Assembly (NCBI GenBank): GCA_002633005.1
Contig: NMRA01000065.1
Coordinates: 368,011-419,480, forward strand
Origin: Phoronis australis
Taxonomy: Eukaryota; Phoronida; Phoronidae
Length of the DNA: 51,470 nucleotides
Direction: 5' to 3'
Positions within the stretch are counted from its first letter, which is position 1, and each line of letters starts with the position of its first letter. The position numbers were made by a program, and so were the translations under genes. The notes beneath the pieces were generated by a model that saw nothing but the letters and a program-made list of their open reading frames with translations, was not told the origin of the DNA and made no database searches. Shown piece by piece: positions 33,800 through 45,000 of the stretch.

Positions 33800-34195
33800 T
33801 CAAAGTGGAACTTGCAGGCTAATTCCTCATCTCTGTGATTGCTTGGCTAAATTAGTTAGAAACACAACATATGGCGACGATGTGAATATGAAGTAGGCTG
33901 AAAATTGCCAAATGTTTTTAAGAATGACTTCGTGGTGAAAATGATAAACCGTTATCACTTAACCGTGCGTAGTAACTACCATAACGTGTTGCGGAATAAC
34001 ACTGCATGACGCGTGTTGTGTGAGCCACCAAGATATATCATTAATGCAAAGGTCACCTATATGCAGAATTTTTTGTTTTCGCATTATCAATGGATACAAC
34101 TGCACTTTGTTTTTAGCGTAGATCATGTTAAAATAGTCATTTAGTTCCTGCTATACATTAGCATAGTTATAGGAGCATGCAAATACATCTTTAAT
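33800..34195 (-). repeat. Dispersed repeat of ~390 bases, second copy
   Basis: Inverted relative to 23051-23435 and about 10.4 kb away, on the far side of DAP1. Boundaries were taken where the two copies stop matching. Confidence 0.8.
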
Positions 34196-34811
34196 GAGAC
34201 AAATCCCACCTTTCTTCATATTTCGGAAAAGCTTGGGTTGAAGTGCTCTAATAAAGCTAAAGACCTCTATATTTAAATTACTTTGCCATTCAAGGATGTG
34301 CAAAATTTTCATTAGAAAAAGGTGCCTGCTCTAAAGTGTAGTAAAGGAAACTGGTCATGCATCTTCAGTTAGATGTTCGTAACAACATGTGGTGGCTCTT
34401 GCTTGAGAGGTTTATCAACCAAAAAGAAATATGATGTGTCATACTTTCACTGTTAACATACCTGGATGATAAAAGACCCGTCTTCTGCTCATTTGACTGC
34501 ACGGAAATTTGCAGTGCAAAATTATAGAAATCTGCAGTATGATAACAGCACTTCAAATCCACAACAGACAACCCACTTTTGGATGTCATTTATGCGTACC
34601 ACTTAACCACACATTACATGCACAGTGTAAATCAGTACCATTCAATGAGAGACTCAAGAAGCAATGGGGCTGAGCACATGGGACCGGTGACTGATTGCGC
34701 CACCTAGCAGTACCAGGAGGTACTTAAGTCCTCACAGCTGGGCCGGGGGCATCGGGAATGGTTTGTCTTTTACAATGCATGTGATTACAGGTGATGTGTT
34801 TTAAACAAAAG

Positions 34812-34985
34812 TTAAAGTACCGCCACGTCCTCGTCCTCCAGAGGCAACTGGTATCTGGTCTCATGTGACCAGTCGCCACCAATTGCCTTCGAAAGTCTCC
34901 CATTGTTCCAGTCAATAAGACACTGTGACTCGCCGGTTACTGCAGCCACGTTCTGTGCACAAATGTCGTGTTTGCAGGCTGCCAT
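34812..34985 (-). CDS. Small uncharacterised ORF, 57 residues
   Basis: Not recognised. The ATG at 34985 has A at -3 and G at +4, and a TATAAA-like string stands a few bases upstream. The product begins MAACKHDICAQNVAAVTGES and ends LPLEDEDVAVL before TAA. Its composition is balanced (Asp, Glu, Trp, Gly, Arg, no low complexity) and richer in GC than the surroundings, unlike the random frames nearby. It has no membrane segment or signal peptide. It may be a single-exon small gene, the first exon of a longer gene, or chance; a GTACTT near the end could act as a weak donor but no partner exon was found. Confidence 0.35.
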   Translation of the reverse strand: MAACKHDICAQNVAAVTGESQCLIDWNNGRLSKAIGGDWSHETRYQLPLEDEDVAVL

Positions 34986-37900
34986 AATTTATAGCGGGCT
35001 TGTGAATCTAGCATGATGACATAAAATTGTTGGTAAATATTGCGGAAATACTTTGCAAGTTGATCCATATCGTGGTAAAAAGCTCATACACAACTACTTT
35101 TTTCATCGGGCATCAAACCAAAAGTAACATTTTGATATCATCCAAATTTATACTGAGGCCAAACAGATTTGGGGGGGGGGAGTTCTAGGTTTACCTCTGT
35201 GCCTGTGTAGTCATCAGGTGTTGAGACCGCATTGACCGCAAGGCTCACCTGTTTGAATCTGCTCAAAAATAGTTTGTCAAAGAACCGTTTTAAAACCTGA
35301 GGTATAAAATCAGTAGTGAATGTGCCAGTAACAGAAAAAATGTGAAAATGTCACTTTGGTGTATGCAACAAAGAACATCAAAATAATTTAATTCAAGAAC
35401 GTGCTGTTTGAGGAATCAACCCAAATTATCACAAAAAGCATTTGAGCAAGTTAAGGACATTTGCAGCAATGTTCATTTGCCGGTGTTTGGTTGTTACAAC
35501 ACTCTGTATGATCATTACAAGTATTTGATTGTAGCATCAGTATTTGGTCACAGCAACTGTATTGATCATTAACGTGTTCAGGAACTGCATTAAAACGTAA
35601 CAATTTGTCAGTTTTGATTGTGAACAACGTTTGATCACATACAAATACAATGTTTGATCATAGCAACGGATGTTCACATGCAAATTACATAAACTGGTTA
35701 GGGACACAAGTTACGATGGATGATTCCTAATACGTATTGCATTGTGACTTATACCCAAGATAAACACTTACTTGTCGAACATTCAATCTTATGAACAACT
35801 CACCAACACAGCACAGCATTCTACATTGCTCCCAAGACAAATGAGAACTGCAAGAAGCAAAATGGTGCCAAAGAGAAAACTACACACAGACCACAGACAA
35901 AAGAGCTTTGTATTCATTTGTTGTAAAATGGTTGGACTTAATCTGCTGTTTCATGAGCCATTCATTTGATAACAATGAGTCAATTTATCACCGACCTCCA
36001 GTCTATTTAGTAAGGTTGGCTAGTGTCTTAATACCTAGCAAGTTTGGACATTCTGGGCTCAGTTATTCACTAACCCACAGGGGCTAATAAAACAATCATC
36101 TCAGCCAGGACCACAAACCCTTTGTTGAGCTTGCTTGTGTTACGTTATGGTCAGTAGTAACTAAAGATGTCGCTACCAGTGTCTTAGTATAGTAGGCATG
36201 CTCTGTTACCTACTTCCTGTTCCGATTGATGTTTCATGTACTCTCAATATATATGCCTTAGTCACAATCGTATCGATCTTCATCTTTGGTCCGAAGCCAG
36301 CATAGAAACATAACAGCTTGGTTACACAGTCCACAGTACAACCAACACAGGTTTCACAAAGAACTGCTTTCACTCACCTAAAAGGCCAGTTGGGTGAGAA
36401 TGACACCCATGATTTAAAACCAACCAAAAAATGTAAGCCACTATGCAACAACTAGTTACCACCTCCAAACCCAAAATCGAAGTTGCAAAAATACTGTTTA
36501 TGTAACAGGACTTCTACTACCTTGGAACATATAATGGCGAGACCTGAAAGCTTGGACTTAATTATGCAATTCTCAAAAAATACCGAACAGTGGAACATGG
36601 CTGAATGGAGCTGAATGAATTTTTTTCTTAAAGAGGCATGGAACGCGAAAGCGCATCAAAAATATCTTTTAATCAATTCCTGATGAAAGTACCATCTCGC
36701 AACATCTAGTAGAGAGTAATTCACTTTCCCCTGTGAGAAAATTTCCAGAAAAAATCACAAAATTCACCATTTTTGTAATATGCGCGAAGGAAAAAATCCA
36801 ATCTCCCTCCCACTTACAATAAATGCGCACATGCGCTCAGTCAGTTGCTTAATGTCACTTGAGGTCACAGGTCATATTTTCCATATAAGGGAAATGTGCT
36901 ACGTCTATGTCTTGCCATACCAAAAAAAAGATGTGCTTTGCCTTGTGGGAGAAAAATCGATGAAGTGGCAATCAGTTGACAAATCGTTTTATTTGGAAAT
37001 TTGAAACTTACAGAAAATGATTTGGTATCAATTAAAAATCTTTACGAACAAATCCTAAAAATAACTGGTGAGCAGGTTAAATTCAGTTTCAGTGGCAGAG
37101 AGAACCACTTTCAATTTTGCAATCCGTTTATCACGTTCCAGGCCTCTTTAATAAACTGCTTCATTGTTATTTTGTCTTTCTTTGAAGTTATCGATTTTTT
37201 GACTCACGGGATGTAGTGTTGAATATAAAGTTTAGAAAAAACGTAACGAGAGTGGCATAGACGAAGTACCGGTAATATCCCACGAGACATTATTCCGCAT
37301 ATCGACCGAGGTCAATACGAAATCAAGATATGGTTTGTATTTATCCCATACACTTCGAATTCCTAAGTTTCTTTCATTTTTTCAGCAGATTTTTTAAATG
37401 CTTCACCCGGACTGTTCACGTGGCGGATCACATCCTATATGTATTTACTTGCGTGCTAGTTTACAAGTTTTCTCATTAAGTAAAAGAAACAGTATTAAAT
37501 GTAACAATTTATTACTTGAAAAGAGATAACAAAGTTGAAAACACTGGTAATTGTGGATTGAACTTGTAAATTCCCTGAAAATAGTTAAATAACAATACTT
37601 GATATTGTAGTTCCCCGAGGAATTGGCACCTGAGTTGCAGACGATACAATATTTAGCAATCAAAAACTGAGACAGAAGTGTCATAATTAGCAGTTTTGTA
37701 CCAGATGTCACGTTTGGAATCTGATTGCATGGTGAGTGTTATTCATACTGCCGCTGCAGCAACTGTATTGCTTTAATATAAAACTAGTTTGGGAAAGTTT
37801 GATGATTGAACCGGCTAACAACGCTGAGTCGACATTGACCTACATCAGAGGGCAAGGTTGAAGTAGTGCGGGAGGGGAATACGGAAAACAATATCACATG

Positions 37901-38612
37901 GCCATATTGCGTTCGACTGATTCAACGCGTATGGGATGAAACTTTAAGTTCACACAGGACACCCCTATGCAGTACACGAGAAGCAAGTAATCTCTCTAAC
38001 TTTAGCTTGCAAGTATTAAATGTTACTAAACATGTTCCAGTTAGGTTTGACAACAACAAATACTCAGAGTCAATCTAACCATTTAGCACACAAACTCAGC
38101 GTAAACAATAACGTTTACCAAAAACCTGGTATATCACAATACACAATGATGAAAAATTTAAACATGAGGCTAGAAAATGCAAAAATATACAATAACATAC
38201 CTTTTGTATTCATACTGTTGAAATTTTAAAGCTGAAAAACAGTACAGATTGTGTACCTGTAGCTAAATCTAGTGTTTGAACCGGAACCAGCCTATTCCCT
38301 AACCAGCTAACAGTAATATTGCTTTTGGCGCATAATCGTTGTCACCTACCTTGCACAAATTAACTGAGTTCACAGCTATCGTTACTCCTAGTAAAAACCA
38401 AAAATCACTTCTAGTCTTAGGTACTTGATGGCAACAGTAAGTTGTTATGCTCAAAAGGTAACCCTCAAACAACACAGAATTGCAAAAATATTGAACTGGA
38501 TTGTGTCACTTTTGGACCACGTTAGTGGAACGTGTAGCAATTTGCTTTCAGAATCTCGTGTTCGCTTATGTCGAGCATTGGCAGGGAGGAGGTGGTTTTG
38601 GACTGAAAACTA

Positions 38613-38618
38613 TTTATT
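38613..38618 (-). other. Candidate DNPEP polyadenylation signal
   Basis: AATAAA on the minus strand (TTTATT on the plus strand), about 350 bases after the DNPEP stop codon. Position is reasonable; no other support. Confidence 0.35.
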
Positions 38619-38967
38619 TTGGATATTTTTTTCAGAGCCTCGCTTTCTTACTCTGTGTTAGTGAAATGGCCAAAAATTAGACAGAATGGATTTCCAGTGG
38701 TCACGTGTAGCGCTTTCTAGGTAATGACTCACAACTTTTCATTTTGTGACTTTTCGACAGAATGAAAAAATAAAGACAACAGGCCCAATGGAGTGTGCAC
38801 TTCCAGGCAAAACACAGTGACAACTGTACGTGTCTCCTTTAAAATAGGAACTCCAACAAGAGAAAATATGGACAATCAATGCATGATCAAGAAAAATCAC
38901 TAAATGCTCAATTTAATTAGCACCACAAAGGTTTTCTCTACGATTTTCCAAGGTCCACCTTTAGTCT

Positions 38968-39015
38968 TCAGAAAGTCAGCGACTTGTACACCGTGGAATA
39001 GTTTTCAAAGAAGGC
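38968..39015 (-). CDS. DNPEP: DNPEP last coding exon
   Basis: Only 15 residues, [15 protein letters not shown] then TGA, after a strong TTTTTTCAG acceptor. The FFE.(Y/F).. pattern fits the family C-terminus, and phase and position agree. Confidence 0.85.
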   Translation of the reverse strand, partial: AFFENYSTVYKSLTF

Positions 39016-42000
39016 CTGAAAAAAGATATTTAACAACTTGTTTAAGAGTGACCATTCCATTGTTCCAATAAACTAACAGCCAAAGTTTTGCAACAGTGAA
39101 ACAACATGTAGTAAAGCTTATCGACCAGTCCTTGGTTCTTCTGTACCACTCTGTGCCCATCAAATTTCAACCAAAAACTTGGAGTTATGAACTGCTTAAT
39201 ACAAACACAATTGAAGACAGAATGATAACCTTTGAAAGAAGATTTGAACGACAGTGGTAACATGGTCTAATGCATGGTGTAGAAGATATCATGTTTATTC
39301 AGGGGAGAACTTATTCAGTTAAACAACTGCTCTCCCATAGAGTCCTGATAAGCAATAAAATGTTAACGAGATGGTAAAAGGAAAAGTGCAATTTAAACAT
39401 AAAATTTGACACAAATAAGTAAACGACAAGTATACAATATAAAGATATTATAATTATAAAATATTAACCAGGTGCATGGACTTGAAAACACTGCATTAGG
39501 TAAACACATATGGTAATATTTACACACATTCAATTTGAGCCAGTCCAAAGTGGAGTGCATAGAGAGTCTTAATAATATGTAATTGACTACAAAATAGTTT
39601 GTGCAGCCTAATTTTGCAATTTTTTAAACTGGATCTGAGACAATTGTTACAAGATGTTCTAAGGACATTCCAATATTCTAAACACAGCAAAACTAAGGCC
39701 ATGTACAATAGATTCAGAGAGTCTAAATGAAAAGTTTTTGATGGAACACGTATTTAAAGTCACCTTTACGAATTTTCAAACAGGTTGTCAAAATCTCAGT
39801 CAAGTAGGAGATCCATTAAAATTGAGAAAATTTGATTTCTAAATTTTCACAACAATTGTGCACAAGGCTTTTGAAACTGCTGCAGCAACAACTGCACCAT
39901 TTTGTTGCCAAATAAGTTTGTCTATTCAGTAATGTACTGTAACGATACCTTGTAGAGCTCCAGGGCATGGTATATTCCTGTCGTGCAACACATCTCCCTG
40001 ATGGAGTGCATACTCAACTGAGGGGCTCCAACATCTACAGTCGGCATCCCCAGTTTGGCTGACATGATTGGCCCGATAGTGCTGCCACACGTAGAGTCAT
40101 TTCTCACAACAATGTCCTGTAGCAGAGCAAAGCAGTTTAAAAACATATAGAAAACAGCTGCTCTAGACACTAACACACACCATCGTCAAAAAATCACAGC
40201 ATATTATTCTATGGCAAACACACAGTCACAGAGTATGTGAGCAGTTGGATTTTGATTACACTTATGGGTACTATACATATTATTATTTATTTACCTTGCG
40301 GGGTCTCTACTTTAGTTGAGATGGAAGTATGCTATTGGAATACTTGAAATCTGGTGTTTTAGACGTAAATTAAGGTGTAAATTATGTGCGCGACTCAAAA
40401 AAGATTTTATCTTAAATCTGACAAAACATTAAATTTTGAAAACGAAATATTTTTACATCAAAAACGAGTGCGCCCCTATGACAATCTTTATACCGACCTA
40501 CCTGCCTAAGAAAAGTGAGGTCAGGGGAAACAAAAAAATACTTCAAAGATGTTCTTATCGTTGCTTGTTTTCTCCACCAGAACTTATCCTAGCCATAAAA
40601 AGTTGGCTCAACAGAAGTGTTTTGAGTAAAGGTTACGTTTGGTAAAAAGGTACACCAATATGGAATTGCTAGGCCAAAAGTGCACCTTGGAGAATTTAGT
40701 GCCAAAATGCTTAAATTCTTGAACTGAAAGACATTAATAGCAAAATTCAATTGAATTATGATTACTGCATTGCTGTAAAAAGCCAAAAATTTTACTTAAT
40801 GTCAAATGTTGCTTGGTGACAGATGGCACAGACAACACAAAACACGCAACAAATCAAAACCTGTACATATTTTTGTTTGAACCAATTAACAGCCTAAGTT
40901 TCCCTTTTCAATCGTATCACATTCTACATTAACTAAATTTTGCCATTGTGGCGGCACATCTCCACACAGTAAAACTCACATAAGTCAGATCCAACTGGAC
41001 AAGAAATTTTCTCTGATTAAAGGAAATCCACCTTATCTGAAGGGTCAAGTGCACTAACTAGGATAACCGGACCACGAAACTTTATAAATCAAGATAAGCA
41101 GCAATGTGGCTTATGCAACTTTACTGTAACTCCAGGTATTTAGTCACAGTAGTTACCTGTAGGGGCACCTCTCCTATTCTGGCCACCTCCCTCAGAATGG
41201 ATGTGGTGATGGCAGTGGTGGCATACCTCTGGTTGCAATTGAACTTGATCACAATACCCTGGAGTATAAAATGCACCATAACAGGGTGATATGCAAAACT
41301 TAAAGGAAAAGCCAAGCTAGTTCTTAATGAAGACGCTCATTAGTCATGTGCCAATTGAAAGCATTTGATTGAGAATATTCAACTCTAACATGAACAATTG
41401 GTCTCGGCACATTCCTTACTCATATTAGAAGTGATTTTAAAGTAAGGTAACAACAGACACTTTGTTATTGCTTGAGACCAGGCTTAATAATCTGAATGAA
41501 CACCAGATGGAGCTGTATGTTGCTTCAATGACACTGTTTGCTTTAATAATTTTCAATCATATTCAAAACCACACCCAAGCATTTGAATAAAAACTTAACA
41601 AATTAATACAAATAAAATAAATTCAATATTTGATTTGACAATTGCATCATTAGTGCAGACTTGCTATATATAAGTAGTAAAAGACTCTTTTTATTCCAAC
41701 TGCCTACCTTGTGGAATTCGGCTCTGTGCAAATCTTCATGCTTCTCTGCATAGTTGGGGTGATTCGCATGTGCTTGGTCCGCGCTCACCATACATGACTT
41801 AGGGATGGACTCCTCAAAGGCGTTGATGGGCCCAGCACTGATTCGCCTCAGCACGAGCTCCTGGAATGTTGAGCCCGCCCCCTGGGCACTTTGGGAACCC
41901 ACCTCCTCATTGTCAAATAGGCTAACCATTCGTACATTAGACTCATTCTCAATATTCCCCGAGTTAAGCAATGCCTAGAAAATGAGAATTAACAAGGTTC

Positions 42001-45000
42001 AGGGCAAATTACATTTTAGTTTAGAAATGTGCGCCTCATGTTGTCAAATGAAGAATTACTGATGCACATTACAATGAATTTTTAAATTACAGTGACTGTA
42101 AAACTGAATTACAAAATGCTATTGTTTTGCACAAACTAAATTACAAGCCAGTAATTCTGCTGTCAGGTGGTATGGGAATTCTTGACACTTGCGACTTACT
42201 TGAAGAGAGCAGTAAGCATTCACCAGGTTGTCGAGACGTGGAGCAAATATGAACTCATTCAGAACTCCCCCAATAACCTGCGAAGACACAACATGTGCGC
42301 CATGCTTTATTTGGACCATAGGACAGGAATTGTTACTGTAGCAAGTAAAGGTGGAAAGATAATCATGGTAATAATAAATTTAGAATCTTGATGTAGCAAA
42401 ACTGAAAATTAAAGTAATAAATTAAACAAAACAACAATAACAAAAAGCAGTAAAAATATATTACAGATATGTGGAACATAACATGAAATAATACATGGTT
42501 TGAATGTGATGTTTTCATCAATTATGAATTGAATAGACATTCAGAATGTTCCAAGAGCAACAGTATCAGACTGCTATTCGAAGAGAGCCCTCAGCATGTG
42601 TGCACCTACTCTGGTTGTGTGTCCATGGATACGTGAAACATAACGTGAAATATATGATTTGAATGTGACGTTTTCATTAATTACGAATTGAATACAAATT
42701 AAACAGAAGAATATTCCAACAGCTATACATCACATTGCTATATAAGGAGAGTCCTGTGCATTTGTACAATTACCCCTGGTTGTGTGTCTGCCAAACACAG
42801 TTCAAAATCCAAGATGGCCTCCGGTGTGACCTTCAGCTCACTGCAGAGTAGTTCTATCAGCAGAGGGTGGTGTTTGTCGGCTTGTTGATTGAACTCATTA
42901 GTCTCAGGAGAGGCGCTGGACCTCTGAAGACTCTCCTGGATTTGGGTAGCTAGCACAGGAACTCTAAAGTGCAAATAAAACAAACAACAATCTTATAAGT
43001 AACATTCATTATACTGTGTTTTGCCCTATGTCTGAGCTCCACAAATCATAAGCTGGTATATGGTAAAATCTTGCCAATTGTAGACAAAAATAATTGACAA
43101 AATTGTTCTTTTATCATTTTGCAATGTCTTCTTACGTTCTAGTAAGTGCCTAGAAGTTTTCAAAATTTCATGAGGTGGTAGATATCGTAGAAAGCTTTAA
43201 CATTGCAAAGCATTTAACTCTTTGTTATACATATGATAAGAAAAAAATGAGAAAAACAAAATTTCATCTGTCGGCCATAATGTGTCCTAAAGTGGCGAAA
43301 TGTTACCGAGCCTTTACTAAGATGGCTGTTACCGATGGAAATCAGGTGGAGATAATTGTGCATACATAAACACCGATGAGCTAATCCATAAATCAAATTT
43401 AATCAGTAAAACAATCAAGAGGACACAGCATCTGAGTTTACTGTATTGCCAATCACGCTATTAGCAAACTGGGGTGCGTAACAAGCAATAGAGTTTGTTA
43501 ACATATCACCAATAACTTACACAACACACTCCAAAAAGTGGAGTTCAGCTGACAGTGATTAAAGGCCTCAGTCTGATCATAAGCGGTGATGCAAGAAAAA
43601 TGTTTTTCCACCAAATGTTTTGCTTTTATTCGTGATACAACTGGGCTTTGAAGATTTTAAACTTCAAAATTTATTTATTTGATTATTTCTCTTTATAAAT
43701 TACCTAACAAACACATATTTCATCAACAGACGTTGAGTTTTGAATTCAAAACCTACACATTAAAAATCTAAAGTTATGTAATACTCTTACAAATGTGTCT
43801 CTTTGTTGGGTGAGAACTTGTCGTTGACATCTCGTTGTAAGTGTATCGCTAGGTGAGGTATACGTAAGATTGGTCGTTCAATATTTATCAGCCGATGCTC
43901 GAGTTTGTTCTGATTCTGAAAATATGAGAAATAGAGTTGTGTAGCTAAAAGTAACATCCAGTTCTTGTATTCTTGTTAGACAAATTTGGGCGCTGGACTG
44001 AAACAGGGAGGACAGAGCAACAGTGTTTTGACGAGACATTTTTTTCAACTGAAAAGTTACTTCAAGGATAGGTACCAGTCAATATCAACAACTATCAGAA
44101 ATGTCGACAATCAGAGAATAATATAGTTACATTCTCTGGATGAAACACTCTTCTTTAGCAGTCAGACTAATAAAAACTGTTTCAAATCACTAAGTTTTTA
44201 ACTCGTTTGTTGTCATGACCAGTAATGGTGTCATATCAAATTCTATAAAGGATACCTTTTCAGTTCTATTGAGCACTCTTTAGGCAACGCTACCACTGGA
44301 CGTCCCATTTCACACAATGGCATGTGCTGAATGTTTTGTTGAATCAGTTTTGCGATCCTCACAAAAATCGTTTGACACTGTCTTCTCTTCCTCCATGGGT
44401 AGACTGTAGTCTCAATAGAGCCCATAAGTGTAAGGTAATTTTGGCTTAATTAAATACCTTACTTAATGAAGATGGCTACTCATTTGACTCATTTGAGAAC
44501 TTACATAAGTTAAGGAAAAAACTGCAGTATACTATGGCCTATTTTAGCCAAGCCCAAAGCTACTTCGGACGGAACCAATATCATAAAAAAACATTTACCT
44601 TAACGACAACCCGTCCAGCCACTGTGAGGTCTCTGTCAAACCAGGTCATCCAGATCCCTCCCCCATAACACTCTACACCCACTTGGTTGAACCCATGGCG
44701 TACACGACGAGACACGGGTTTCACCTACAACCAGAGATTGGCACAGCAGTGTACAGCTGTCATAGAGTTGTACTGCTATAACACGGTGACACAAACACTA
44801 CTATTAGAGGATATGGTCTCACAGTTAAAATTTGATCACATGAAGAGAGCAAAATTCAAAATACATGTGTTCAAAGCATTGTTTTAGCTCAGTTAGTGAA
44901 TATCAGACATCCAGTTGATAAATACACAAAAGATCTAAAACCCAAAACTGGACTTACATTTCAACTGAGCGACGTTGAAATAGAAGTCTAGTATTAGGTT

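Larger units (their letters stand above)
31729..38967. other. Region between DAP1 and DNPEP
   Basis: Starts with the probable DAP1 3' UTR (candidate polyadenylation signal at 32468, another AATAAA near 33253). It then holds the repeat copy at 33800-34195, a small minus-strand ORF (34812-34985), a run of 11 G at about 35171-35181, and the probable DNPEP 3' UTR at the right edge. The longer open frames at about 33270-33770, 36780-37000, 37866-38230 and 38425-38661 show no similarity or splice structure I can recognise. Confidence 0.55.
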
